A stretch of DNA of 24,909 nucleotides from CAYLPU01 sp964385635 (GTDB lineage Bacteria > Chloroflexota > Anaerolineae > B4-G1), in NCBI GenBank assembly GCA_964385635.1, contig CAYLPU010000077.1:1-24909 (forward strand). The letters run 5' to 3'. Positions 15,243 through 23,305 of this stretch are shown here, piece after piece. Position 1 is the stretch's first letter. Every line of letters begins with the position of its first letter. The translations under genes were made by a program, and so were the position numbers. The notes beneath the pieces are model-generated. The model did not search any database. It was not told the origin of the DNA and saw nothing but the letters and a program-made list of their open reading frames with translations.

Positions 15243-17571
15243 GCCCACGACCGATACTACAAACCGCGCAGGGGTGAACCGTCAGGTGCAGGAGGCCTAC
15301 GTCAACCTGGGACTGGCCTTACGCCAGGCGGGCGAGTACGAGGAGGCCGCTGCCAACCTGCGTAAGGCCATCGAACGCGACCCCGACGCGGTCACCCCCT
15401 ACCTGGCGATGGGACTGGTGCTGAACGACGCCGAAGAGTACGCCGAGGCGGAAGGGGCCCTCCGCCAGGCGCTAGGACACGCGGAAGAGGATACCGAGAC
15501 CTGTGCTGCCGCCTATGCCGCGCTAGGCACCTCTCTACAGGCGCTTGAGCGCCACGATGAGGCGGCTACTGCTTTCCGGGAGGCGCTGCAATTGGGCCAC
15601 GAAACCTCCGAACTGTACGCGCGGCTGGGCGAAAGCCTGCATCTCTCGGACCAAAGTGAGGAGGCCTTAGCCGCTTTGGAGCAGGCGCTGGCGTTAGACC
15701 CGAAGAGCGCCAAGGCATTTACTACCAAAGGCCGGGTGTTGGGCTGGCTGGAGCGCTATGATGAGGCCCTGGCTGCTTTCGATGAAGCCCTCCGCTTGGA
15801 CCCCGATAACGCTTTCACTCTGGCGCGTAAGGGTCTGGTGCTGAGTCGGATGGATCACCACGATGACGCACTGGCTCTGCTCGACCAAGCCACCGAACTC
15901 ACCCCCGATGATAGGCGAGCCTGGGCCTGGAAAGGTGAGGCCTTGGCTCAGGCCAAGCGCTACGATGAGGCCATCGCCGCCCTCGACCGCGCCACCGAAT
16001 TGAAGCCGGACTACGAGTTGGCCTGGGCCTGGAAAAGCGTGGCCCTGGTTCAGGCCGGGCGCTACGATGAGACTATCGCCGTTCTCGACCGTCTCACCGA
16101 ACTCAAGCCCGACCTCGCTGAAGCCTGGTATGCCAAGGGCGTGGCCCTGGCTCAGACCGAACGCTACGAGGAGGCCATCGCCGCCCTCGACCGCGCCACT
16201 GAACTCAAGCCGGACTACGAGTTGGCCTGGGCTCAGAAGGGCGAGGCCCTGGCTCAGGCTGAGTGCTACGATGAGGCTGTCACCGCCTTCGACCGTGCCA
16301 CCGAACTCAAGCCGGACTACGAGTGGGCCTGGGCCAGCAAGGGCGTGGCCCTGGCTCAAGCTGATCGCTACGATGAGGCCATCGCCGCCCTCGACCGCGC
16401 CACCGAATTGAAGCCGGACTACGAGTTGGCCTGGGCCTGGAAAAGCGTGGCCCTGGTTCAGGCCGGGCGCTACGATGAGACTATCGCCGTTCTCGACCGT
16501 CTCACCGAACTCAAGCCCGACCTCGCTGAAGCCTGGTATGCCAAGGGCGTGGCCCTGGCTCAGACCGAACGCTACGAGGAGGCCATCGCCGCCCTCGACC
16601 GCGCCACTGAACTCAAGCCGGACTACGAGTTGGCCTGGGCTCAGAAGGGCGAGGCCCTGGCTCAGGCTGAGTGCTACGATGAGGCTGTCACCGCCTTCGA
16701 CCGTGCCACCGAACTCAAGCCGGACTACGAGTGGGCCTGGGCCAGCAAGGGCGTGGCCCTGGCTCAAGCTGATCGCTACGATGAGGCCATCGCCGCCCTC
16801 GACCGCGCCACCGAACTCAAACCGGACTACGAATGGGCCTGGGCCAGCAAGGGCGTAGCCCTGGCTCAAGCCGACCGCTACGAGGAGGCCGTCACCGCCC
16901 TGGACCGCGCCACCGAACTGAAGCCCGACTACGAGTGGGCCTGGGCCTGGAAGGGCGTGGCCTTGCGCCTGGCCGAACGCTACGATGAGGCCATCGCCGC
17001 CCTGGATCGCGCGACCGAACTGAAGCCCGACTACGAGTTGGCCTGGGCCAGCAAGGGCGCTGCCCTGCGTCTGGCTGAGCGCTACGAGGAGGCTATCGCT
17101 GCCCTCGACCGTGCCACCGAACTGAAGCCGGACGACGAGTGGAACTGGGCGCAGAAGGGCGTGGCCCTGCGTCTGGCCGAACGCTACGAGGAGGCCATCG
17201 CCGCCCTGAATCGTGCCACCGAACTCGACCCTGATAGTAGTTGGAACTTCTACCAGCGCGGCCTGTGTCACATGGCCCTGGGTCAGCCGGAGCAGGTCAC
17301 CTCAGACTTCGCCGCTGCTATGGAGCGCGCCCGTGCCAGTCTGAGCCAAGAGCCGGAGAACGAGAGGGTCCAGTTCAACCTGGCCCTCTACCTCCTGGTC
17401 GCCGGCCAGACCGAGCCCGCTTTGCAAGCCTACCAGGCGGCTCTGGACTTGAACCCGAATGAATTCACGCTGCGCGATGCCCTGCGAGACCTGGCCGACT
17501 TGAAGGCGCAAATGGGGCCACTGCCGGGGTTGGAGGAGGCAGAGAAGCTCCTGACTGCACAAGCCGGTTGA
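15235..17571 (+). CDS. Large TPR-array protein (about 21 repeats)
   Basis: A 778-residue protein made almost entirely of 34-residue TPR units, a scaffold for protein contacts. The ATG at 15235 is preferred: GAGGGA precedes it and it overlaps the upstream stop by eight bases. About 21 units can be counted. The first six and last two are diverged, whereas the central 13 share the consensus RYDEAIAALDRATELKPDY followed by a variable E/L-AWA segment. Units 8-11 are repeated as units 12-15 through an exact 408-bp DNA duplication, so the array has grown recently. No signal peptide, membrane helix or enzymatic domain is visible. Overlap with the winged-helix gene suggests it passes a signal to, or assembles with, that regulator. 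Strong repeat identity suits a fast-evolving recognition surface, but its ligand is unknown. Confidence 0.88.
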   Translation: MTEPTTDTTNRAGVNRQVQEAYVNLGLALRQAGEYEEAAANLRKAIERDPDAVTPYLAMGLVLNDAEEYAEAEGALRQALGHAEEDTETCAAAYAALGTSLQALERHDEAATAFREALQLGHETSELYARLGESLHLSDQSEEALAALEQALALDPKSAKAFTTKGRVLGWLERYDEALAAFDEALRLDPDNAFTLARKGLVLSRMDHHDDALALLDQATELTPDDRRAWAWKGEALAQAKRYDEAIAALDRATELKPDYELAWAWKSVALVQAGRYDETIAVLDRLTELKPDLAEAWYAKGVALAQTERYEEAIAALDRATELKPDYELAWAQKGEALAQAECYDEAVTAFDRATELKPDYEWAWASKGVALAQADRYDEAIAALDRATELKPDYELAWAWKSVALVQAGRYDETIAVLDRLTELKPDLAEAWYAKGVALAQTERYEEAIAALDRATELKPDYELAWAQKGEALAQAECYDEAVTAFDRATELKPDYEWAWASKGVALAQADRYDEAIAALDRATELKPDYEWAWASKGVALAQADRYEEAVTALDRATELKPDYEWAWAWKGVALRLAERYDEAIAALDRATELKPDYELAWASKGAALRLAERYEEAIAALDRATELKPDDEWNWAQKGVALRLAERYEEAIAALNRATELDPDSSWNFYQRGLCHMALGQPEQVTSDFAAAMERARASLSQEPENERVQFNLALYLLVAGQTEPALQAYQAALDLNPNEFTLRDALRDLADLKAQMGPLPGLEEAEKLLTAQAG
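15958..16815 (+). repeat. Exact 408-bp tandem duplication inside the TPR gene
   Basis: Bases 15958-16407 are identical, read by eye, to 16366-16815, an offset of exactly 408 bases (four TPR units, 136 codons). Identity includes all synonymous positions, whereas neighbouring units of the array differ at many. The first mismatch on each side is at 15957/16365 and 16408/16816. It is in frame and points to recent unequal recombination or slippage. Confidence 0.93.
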
Positions 17572-17599
17572 AACGGTGGCGAGCATACCTGTGCCTTCC

Positions 17600-17626
17600 C
17601 GCGCCGGCGCAGCCGGCGCGTTGCCT
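17600..17626 (+). terminator. Possible terminator after the TPR gene
   Basis: A nine-base GC-only stem, CGCGCCGGC (17600-17608) pairing with GCCGGCGCG (17612-17620) around a GCA loop, begins 28 bases after the TPR stop. It is followed by TTGCCTTT, which is a poor T-tract, so termination may be weak. Confidence 0.45.
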
Positions 17627-17644
17627 TTGGCGTACGCCGGACTG

Positions 17645-17653
17645 TGCTATAAT
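17645..17653 (+). promoter_or_regulatory. Extended -10 promoter of the hydrolase-ligase gene
   Basis: TGCTATAAT (17645-17653) is a full extended -10 element about 40 bases upstream of the ATG at 17695. The -35 is poor (TTTGGC at 17626-17631 with a 16-base spacer). The same TGCTATAAT string occurs in both divergent promoters near 1415-1480, suggesting a common promoter type in this genome. Confidence 0.5.
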
Positions 17654-17694
17654 CACCCTCGTGCCGATGCAAGCAATGGTTGAGGAGACACCCG

Positions 17695-20184
17695 ATGAAT
17701 GTTGACCTCGCACTGTATCGAGAACGGGTCACCGTTTCGCAGGACCCGTCGATCCGGCTGAGCGTGATTGACATCCAGCCGGAACGGTCGCGCAACACCA
17801 TCGTCTTCCTCCACGGCTTCGGCGGCTGGGCCACGCAGTGGAAGCATCAACTCCGTGCCCTGGCCGACGACAACCGCGTCATCGCCCCCGACCTGCGCGG
17901 CCACGGCCACTCCGACAAGCCCCACTCGGACTACAGGATGGAAGAATTCCTGAGCGATCTGGACAGTGTGCTCGACCAACTGAACGTCCAGGAGCCATTC
18001 TTCCTGGCCGGCCACTCCTTCGGCGGGGCCATCGCCGCCGAGTACGGGGCCACCCACCCGGATAGGTTGCGCGGCCTGATCCTGGTCTCCACCGGCGGCG
18101 AGTTCCGGCTACACCCCGGCGCACGCTTCATCTTCCACCTGCCCCTGACCCTCCTGCGCCCCATCAAGTTCTTCGCAGGCAAAGCGTTCTCCGCGCCAGC
18201 CCACGTCCTACGCGCCTTTTTCCACAACACGTTCAACGCCTGGAACGGATGGTCCACCTTCCGCAACATCACCGTCCCCGCGCTGGTCATCATCGGCCAC
18301 CGTGATCGGCTGCTGCCTGGCACTTTGTTCGAGGAGGTCGCTCGCCGCATCCCCGACGCCGAGGAGGTGCGTGTTCCCGTCTCCGCCCACCTGGTCCAAC
18401 TGGAGCGGGCCGATGCCGTCAACCGGGCCATCTCTCGCTTCGTGGGACAGGAGCGCGGGTCGTGGCGGGGCGATACCGGCCGTGCCCAGTTGGTGCGCGA
18501 GCGTCCGTGGCTGTCGCGCTACGACGAGGGCGTGCCCCACACCGTCGCCATTCCCCGGCGGCCCCTCCACCGTTTCCTGGAGAGCGCCGCCCGCCGCTTC
18601 CCCCGCCGTCCGGCCATTTACTTCTTCGGGCGAAAGATCAACTACGCCACGCTTGACCGGCAGGCCAACCGCTTCGCTAACGCGCTGCTCGGGCTGGGGA
18701 TAGGCCGGGGCGAACGGGTGATGCTGCTGATGCCCAACTGCCCGCAACTGGTCATCGCCTACTACGGCGCGCTGAAGGCTGGGGCCGCGGTTGTGATGAC
18801 CAGCCCCGTCGCCGACGCAGATGAGGTGGTGCGCCAGGTACGGGCCTCTGGTAGCCAGGTACTCGTCACCCTCAGCCTGTACGCCAACGTCGCTCGCCAG
18901 GTGAAGGCCGAAACCGAACTGCGCGGGGTCATCTTTGCCTCCATCAAGGAACACATGGGAGCATGGCAGCGCGCGCTGTTCACGCTCGCCCGCGAGTCTC
19001 AAGAGGGTCACCGGCTGCCACCCCAATTGGAACCAGGGTTCCACCACTGGAGCGACCTGCTGCATGATTATCCCACCACCGTACCCGAAGAGGACGTGGG
19101 CTGCGACGACCTGGCGCTGATGCAGTACACCGGGGGCACCACCGCGCGGCCCAAGGGGGTGATGTTGAGCCACTGTAACCTGGTCGCCAACACCCTCCAG
19201 GTACGCCACTGGATTCCAGATTTGCGGGAGGGACGCGAGGTATTCCTTTCCGTGCTGCCCCTGTCCCACATCTACGGCCTGACCACGGCGATGAACGTGC
19301 CGGTCAGCCTGGCAGCGGCGATGGTCATCCTGCCGACCTTCGTGACCCAGGACGTGTTGCGCTCTGTCCGCCGCTACCACCCCACGATCTTCCCCGGCGT
19401 GCCGCCCATGTACATTGCGATCAACAACTTCCCCCGCGTGCGCAAGTATGGCATCTCATCCATCCGGGGCTGCATCAGCGGGGCAGCTCCCTTGCCGGTC
19501 GAGGTACAGGAAGCGTTCGAGAAATTGACCCGGGGACGGCTGGTGGAGGGGTACGGCCTCACGGAGGCCTCACCTGTCACGCATGCCAACCCGCTCAACG
19601 GGCTGCGCAAGGTCGGATCGATTGGAATACCCCTCCCCAACACCGAGGCGAAGATCGTCGACCTGGCAACCGGCAAAGACCTGTCGCCAGGCCAGATCGG
19701 CGAGTTGGTCGTGCGGGGTCCACAGGTGATGCAAGGGTACTGGGGAGACAAGGGCGAGACGGACAGAACCCTCCAGGATGAATGGCTCTACACCGGAGAC
19801 GTGGCCCGTATGGACGGGGATGGCTACTTCCAGATCATCAGCCGCAAGCGGGATATGATCCTGGCAGGGCCGTATCAGGTCTACCCTCGGGACGTGGAGG
19901 AGGTGCTGTACGAGCATCACAAGGTCAAGGAAGTCGCCGTGGTGGGCGTGCGGCCACCGCGTTGGCCGAGCAAGCGGGTCAAAGCCTACGTCGTCCTGCA
20001 GGGTGGAGAGGACTTCAGCGAGGAGGAACTGATCGCATTCTGCAAGCGACGGCTCGAGGAGTGGCAGGTGCCATGGAAGATAGAGTTCCGCCGCGAATTG
20101 CCCAAGTCCTTCGTCGGCAAGGTGCTGCGCCGCTTGCTGGTGGAGGAAGAGACTCACCAGAACTCAGACCAGGCTTCGTCGTGA
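17695..20184 (+). CDS. Fusion of alpha/beta-hydrolase and AMP-dependent acyl-CoA synthetase/ligase
   Basis: An 829-residue two-domain enzyme. The ATG at 17695 follows GAGGAGA. Residues about 1-255 are an alpha/beta-hydrolase with a full catalytic triad: nucleophile S108 in AGHSFGG, D204 in GHRDRLLP and H232 in SAHLVQLERAD; the HGFGGWATQW oxyanion segment (40-49) is present. Residues about 285-829 are an adenylate-forming ligase with the P-loop YTGGTTARPKG (478-488), GYGLTEASP, YTGDVARMDGDGYF and the C-terminal catalytic Lys region KSFVGKVLRRLL. The ligase half resembles long-chain fatty-acid-CoA ligases. A fused hydrolase could release a free acid from an ester, lactone or thioester that the ligase then activates with ATP and CoA. 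The substrate is unknown. greA follows after 34 bases. Confidence 0.88.
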   Translation: MNVDLALYRERVTVSQDPSIRLSVIDIQPERSRNTIVFLHGFGGWATQWKHQLRALADDNRVIAPDLRGHGHSDKPHSDYRMEEFLSDLDSVLDQLNVQEPFFLAGHSFGGAIAAEYGATHPDRLRGLILVSTGGEFRLHPGARFIFHLPLTLLRPIKFFAGKAFSAPAHVLRAFFHNTFNAWNGWSTFRNITVPALVIIGHRDRLLPGTLFEEVARRIPDAEEVRVPVSAHLVQLERADAVNRAISRFVGQERGSWRGDTGRAQLVRERPWLSRYDEGVPHTVAIPRRPLHRFLESAARRFPRRPAIYFFGRKINYATLDRQANRFANALLGLGIGRGERVMLLMPNCPQLVIAYYGALKAGAAVVMTSPVADADEVVRQVRASGSQVLVTLSLYANVARQVKAETELRGVIFASIKEHMGAWQRALFTLARESQEGHRLPPQLEPGFHHWSDLLHDYPTTVPEEDVGCDDLALMQYTGGTTARPKGVMLSHCNLVANTLQVRHWIPDLREGREVFLSVLPLSHIYGLTTAMNVPVSLAAAMVILPTFVTQDVLRSVRRYHPTIFPGVPPMYIAINNFPRVRKYGISSIRGCISGAAPLPVEVQEAFEKLTRGRLVEGYGLTEASPVTHANPLNGLRKVGSIGIPLPNTEAKIVDLATGKDLSPGQIGELVVRGPQVMQGYWGDKGETDRTLQDEWLYTGDVARMDGDGYFQIISRKRDMILAGPYQVYPRDVEEVLYEHHKVKEVAVVGVRPPRWPSKRVKAYVVLQGGEDFSEEELIAFCKRRLEEWQVPWKIEFRRELPKSFVGKVLRRLLVEEETHQNSDQASS

Positions 20185-20218
20185 GCAGCCGAACGACTGT
20201 GGAGGAGAATGACATCGG

Positions 20219-20692
20219 ATGAACGCGCATCAACCTATCTACCTGACCGCCGAGGGCATAGAAAACCTGCGCCAGGAACTGGACCACCTGACCAACGTGA
20301 AGCGGCCGGCGCTGGCCAAGCGGCTCCGGGAGGCCATCCAGCAGGGAGACCTTTCGGAGAACGCCGACTACATCACCGCCAAGGAGGAGCAGGGCTTCCT
20401 GGAGGGGCGCATCCAGCAGATCGAAGCGATGTTGCGCAAAGCGACGATCATCCAGGAGAACGGTCCCACGGATGAGGTGGCTCTGGGCAGTCGTGTCACC
20501 ATCGTCGAGGAGGGTACAGAGGAGCCGGAGGTCTTCCGTATCGTCGGCCCGGCCGAGGCGGATCCGGTCAACGGCAAAGTGTCCAACGAGTCGCCGCTGG
20601 GCCAGGCGTTGCTGGGACGTCGGGTGGATGACGTCGTCACCGTGGAGGCCCCAGGAGGAGAGATTGTCTTTCACATCACCGCGATTCAGTGA
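20219..20692 (+). CDS. greA: Transcription elongation factor GreA
   Basis: A 157-residue factor that enters the RNA polymerase secondary channel and stimulates cleavage of backtracked transcripts. The N-terminal coiled coil carries the family motif QGDLSENADYITAKEEQ with the two tip acids D44 and E47, and the C-terminal FKBP-like domain ends with LGQALLGRRVDDVVTVEAPGGEIVFHI. Length matches the family. The ATG at 20219 has GGAGGAGA about 11 bases upstream. The gene lies 34 bases after the hydrolase-ligase gene and may be read from its promoter; a hairpin with a T-tract follows. Confidence 0.96.
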   Translation: MNAHQPIYLTAEGIENLRQELDHLTNVKRPALAKRLREAIQQGDLSENADYITAKEEQGFLEGRIQQIEAMLRKATIIQENGPTDEVALGSRVTIVEEGTEEPEVFRIVGPAEADPVNGKVSNESPLGQALLGRRVDDVVTVEAPGGEIVFHITAIQ

Positions 20693-20725
20693 GAACGCGC
20701 TTGACGTCCTCCACACCGAGATGCG

Positions 20726-20766
20726 AGCCTGCCGCCGCTGCCCGGAGGCAGGCTTCTCCATTTTTG
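20726..20766 (+). terminator. Rho-independent terminator after greA
   Basis: AGCCTGCC (20726-20733) pairs perfectly with GGCAGGCT (20747-20754) around a GC-rich 13-base loop, and a T-tract follows at 20761-20765. It lies between greA and the convergent histidine kinase. The left flank lacks the A-tract needed for it to act on the minus strand. Confidence 0.65.
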
Positions 20767-20782
20767 TCCCTGCAGTAATCGG

Positions 20783-22018
20783 TCAGCGCGGCAGTTCGAG
20801 GATCACCACTGTGCCATAGTCGGCAGCCGTCTGCACGTCCAACTTGCCCCCGATCATCGCTGCGCGCTCGCGCATCCCCGCCAGCCCAAAGTGGCCCTGG
20901 GCCACAAAGCGGGCCGGTTCCACGCCGCCCGTTATACCCCGTCCGTCGTCGGTCACTGTCAGGCGCAGCCGATCGGGGTACTGCGTCAGGCGCACCGCAA
21001 TCTCGGAGGCGTCGGCGTGCTGGATGGCGTTGTGCAGTGCCTCCTGGGTGATGCGGAAGATAGCCAGCGCCACGTCATCGGGCAGATGCAGGTCGTCGGC
21101 CGCGACGTCAATATGCACAGGTGCCGGGGAGCGCGCGTCCAACTCGACGACGAGCGCCTTGAGCGCCAAGGCCAGGTCGTGTTGCAGGAGCGGCGGGCGC
21201 AGGTTGTTACAGATCGCGCGCAACGCATTCACCGTCTCGCCGGAGCGAGCTGCCAGGTCTGCCAGGTGCGCCTCATCGGCCTCCGGTTGCGCCTCCAACG
21301 CCTTCAGGTCGCGGGTCACAGCACACAGGTCTTGCAGCAGGCCATCGTGCAGTTCGCGCGTCAGCCGGCCACGCTCTACCTCCCGTGCTGCCACCACCTG
21401 GCGGTAGAGCGCCCGTATCTCAGAGGCGGCCCGTCGTTCCTGTTCAGCATAGTGGGTCGCCTCCAGCACGGCGGCCGCCTGACGGGCCACGGCCGTCAGC
21501 CAGCGCAGGTCTTCGGGCGCGTATCGCACCTTACTCCCTCGCGCGCCCAAAAGCCACAGCCCGCGCAGATCGGTCCCACGCATCAGGGGCACCCAAACCC
21601 GCGCCCACGCCAGTTCGGCGCGCCCCTGCTGGATCAACTCACGCAGCCGGCCCCGGTCTGCTCTCTGCGCCTCCCCTCCCGACGCCACCCAGCGTACAGC
21701 AGCGTGGCTGACAGGCAGACGCAGATCGTCCGCCCTGACGGAGATAAGTTGGTGCAATTCCGGTAACAGTAATGCTACCTGCTCTACCTGCAACGCGCGT
21801 GGAAAATCGTCGGTCAGCAGTTGTGCCAATGCCTGCCGGTCCAGCGCACCGGTCATCTTGTGGCCATATTCTACCAATAGGACACTGTGATCAATAGGGG
21901 GCCCGTACTGCTGGCTGCGCCACCATTTGCGCGTCCCCCGGTAGAGCAATAGCCCCAACGCCAGAGTGAGCCACCCCAGTGCCAGGCCAACTATCAAGTA
22001 GTTCGTGTTTCCTTCCAT
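20783..22018 (-). CDS. NarL/LiaS-type sensor histidine kinase
   Basis: A 411-residue kinase. One membrane helix (about 8-26) is followed by a short basic stop-transfer segment, a GAF-like domain (about 55-190: VALLLPELHQLISV, WVPLMRGTDLRGLWLLGA) and a HisKA_3 dimerisation domain with the phosphorylated His at H224 in RELHDGLLQDL. The HATPase domain has ITQEALHNAIQHADAS, VTDDGRGI and GHFGLAGMRERA. It lies 58 bases downstream of the response regulator on the same strand and is almost certainly its partner. A 15-bp perfect hairpin sits in the gap and could reduce kinase expression relative to the regulator. With no substantial external domain, the signal is probably intracellular or within the membrane. 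Confidence 0.92.
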   Translation of the reverse strand: MEGNTNYLIVGLALGWLTLALGLLLYRGTRKWWRSQQYGPPIDHSVLLVEYGHKMTGALDRQALAQLLTDDFPRALQVEQVALLLPELHQLISVRADDLRLPVSHAAVRWVASGGEAQRADRGRLRELIQQGRAELAWARVWVPLMRGTDLRGLWLLGARGSKVRYAPEDLRWLTAVARQAAAVLEATHYAEQERRAASEIRALYRQVVAAREVERGRLTRELHDGLLQDLCAVTRDLKALEAQPEADEAHLADLAARSGETVNALRAICNNLRPPLLQHDLALALKALVVELDARSPAPVHIDVAADDLHLPDDVALAIFRITQEALHNAIQHADASEIAVRLTQYPDRLRLTVTDDGRGITGGVEPARFVAQGHFGLAGMRERAAMIGGKLDVQTAADYGTVVILELPR

Positions 22019-22036
22019 CGTTATCTCGATATGTGG

Positions 22037-22069
22037 AGAAACCAGGTTTTTCTCAAAAACCTGGTTTCT
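22037..22069 (-). repeat. Perfect 15-bp hairpin between response regulator and kinase
   Basis: AGAAACCAGGTTTTT (22037-22051) and its exact complement (22055-22069) flank a three-base CTC loop. The arms carry A/T-rich ends on both sides, so the structure could act as a terminator or attenuator in either direction, or be a dispersed palindromic repeat. It begins eight bases after the response regulator stop on the minus strand. Confidence 0.8.
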
Positions 22070-22076
22070 TTGAGCC

Positions 22077-22709
22077 TCAGATCAGGTGACGCTCGTCGGC
22101 GACCTGGAGAGCCTCGTGGCGGCTGTGGACGCCCAACTTGCGGTAGATGGCACTCAGATGGTTGCGCACGGTGCCTGGCGAGATGTGTAGAGATTGTGCA
22201 ATCTGCGGGTTGGGCAGACCGCGCTTGGCCAGGCGCAGAATCTCGACCTCACGCTCCGAGAGCAGTGATTCTGCACTCTCGGCGCGCGTGGCCTGCGCCA
22301 GCGCCTCGTAGGCCTGTGGACTGAGGTAGATTTCCCCGTCGGCCAGGTCGCGGATGATGGTGTCAATCCGCGAGACGTAATCGTCGTCTTTGAGAATGTA
22401 TCCGTAGACGCCGGCCTGTAACAGGTCACGCACGAGGGACGGTTCGAGGTAGGCGCTGAGCAGGCAGATTTTCAAGTCGGGGAAATCGGCCCGCAGGCGG
22501 CGCACTGCCGACAGCGCGTCGAACTCAGGCTCAATAAACAGGTCAAGCAGCAGCACGTGTGGGCGTGCCCGGCGCACCAGTGCAGTCACGTCGCCACCAC
22601 GCTGCGACTCGGCCACCAACTGGATGTCGGGTGTCTCGTCCAACAGCACGCGCAGGGCAATGGCAACGTGCGGATGGTCGTCCACGACGGCAACGCGGAT
22701 CATTCTCAT
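22077..22709 (-). CDS. NarL/FixJ-type response regulator
   Basis: A 210-residue transcription factor. The receiver domain covers about 1-120 with acidic residues D10-D11, phosphorylation site D56 (VLLLDLF), switch residue S85 (LLSAY) and K107 (YILKDDD). The GerE/LuxR-type helix-turn-helix covers about 147-205 (LSEREVEILRLAKRGLPNPQIAQSLHISPGTVRNHLSAIYRKLG). The ATG at 22709 is used; an in-frame ATG at 22703 is also possible. It lies 24 bases after the toxin gene and no promoter is evident in that gap, so it may be transcribed from the toxin-antitoxin promoter. Its partner kinase follows on the same strand. Target genes are unknown. Confidence 0.93.
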   Translation of the reverse strand: MRMIRVAVVDDHPHVAIALRVLLDETPDIQLVAESQRGGDVTALVRRARPHVLLLDLFIEPEFDALSAVRRLRADFPDLKICLLSAYLEPSLVRDLLQAGVYGYILKDDDYVSRIDTIIRDLADGEIYLSPQAYEALAQATRAESAESLLSEREVEILRLAKRGLPNPQIAQSLHISPGTVRNHLSAIYRKLGVHSRHEALQVADERHLI

Positions 22710-22733
22710 TACCTTGAGCTTCGTCCAGCCGGA

Positions 22734-23018
22734 TCAGTACACCTCATCGTGAGAGCCAATGTCTACCAACACAATCAGGTCATCTCCGCCCGACGGATCA
22801 GGCTCAAAGGCAAAGATAATCCGGCAATCGTATTCCACCCAACAGGCCCACAACCCTTCCAACTGCCCACGCAGTTTGTGGGTTTTCAACCTTGGCTCAA
22901 AGGGATCTTCCGCCAAGGCAGTCGGGACATCCAGAATGCGTTCCTGCAAGTCTAGATTACGGCGCGTTCTCCGTTTGAACGCACGCCGGAAGCTGGTGTC
23001 CCAAACCAGGTTCCTCAT
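22734..23018 (-). CDS. RelE/YafQ-family toxin
   Basis: A 94-residue small basic protein of the RelE/ParE superfamily, probably an mRNA interferase acting at the ribosome. Features are FRRAFKRRTRRN near the N-terminus, the conserved core LKTHKLRGQLEGLWACWVEYDCRIIF (about 44-69) and the C-terminal LIVLVDIGSHDEVY, which is the usual ending of the RelE/StbE-YafQ group with the catalytic-type His. Its ATG overlaps the antitoxin stop by four bases (ATGA), the standard arrangement. The response regulator follows after 24 bases. Confidence 0.88.
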   Translation of the reverse strand: MRNLVWDTSFRRAFKRRTRRNLDLQERILDVPTALAEDPFEPRLKTHKLRGQLEGLWACWVEYDCRIIFAFEPDPSGGDDLIVLVDIGSHDEVY

Positions 23019-23242
23019 GACTCATCCAATAGATCGCGCCGCAGGTCATCTACGGTTCCATAACGCGCATGTCCTTCCCTGAATGCCTGAACCGTGGCCC
23101 TGGCATTGCGCGCAATCTCTGCCCGACGCTGCTCGACCAATCGGCGCTGGATAATCTCGATTAAGGCTTCCTGGTCATCGGCAGGAAACCGTTCGATGGC
23201 ATCGAGCGCCTGCTGAAACGGAGTCAAGACAGTGCGTTTCAT
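23015..23242 (-). CDS. Antitoxin of the RelE-family pair
   Basis: A 75-residue acidic-to-neutral helical protein (FPADDQEALIEIIQRRLVEQRRAEIARNARATVQAFREG) located immediately upstream of the toxin and overlapping it by ATGA. I do not see a clear ribbon-helix-helix or Phd motif, so the class is assigned by position and size. A GGGAGG ribosome site precedes the ATG. The C-terminal tail YGTVDDLRRDLLDES would be the segment that wraps the toxin in comparable pairs. It probably binds its own promoter with the toxin, but no DNA-binding motif could be confirmed. Confidence 0.78.
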   Translation of the reverse strand: MKRTVLTPFQQALDAIERFPADDQEALIEIIQRRLVEQRRAEIARNARATVQAFREGHARYGTVDDLRRDLLDES

Positions 23243-23277
23243 ATTCGACCTCCCTCACACCTGCCAGTCCTAAAGCC

Positions 23278-23305
23278 ATTGTACTCATGCTGGACGAAAA
23301 GTCAA
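23278..23305 (-). promoter_or_regulatory. Promoter of the toxin-antitoxin unit
   Basis: On the minus strand TTGACT (23305-23300), a 16-base spacer and TACAAT (23283-23278) lie about 36 bases upstream of the antitoxin ATG. Upstream, 23330-23380 holds several TGTGA/TCACA half-sites, including the 11-base palindrome TCACAATGTGA at 23367-23377 and CGTGA/TCACG at 23330-23334/23345-23349, which could be an operator. Confidence 0.55.

Noticed and set aside
15958..16815. CRISPR array or other spacer-type repeat
   Set aside because: The repeats are contiguous, in frame and encode TPR units; there are no unique spacers. The 21-bp repeat at 23419-23481 also lacks spacers.
15694..17271. 525-codon minus-strand open frame opposite the TPR array
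   Set aside because: It is the antisense of the TPR repeats; its apparent repeats are a mirror of the real coding sequence.
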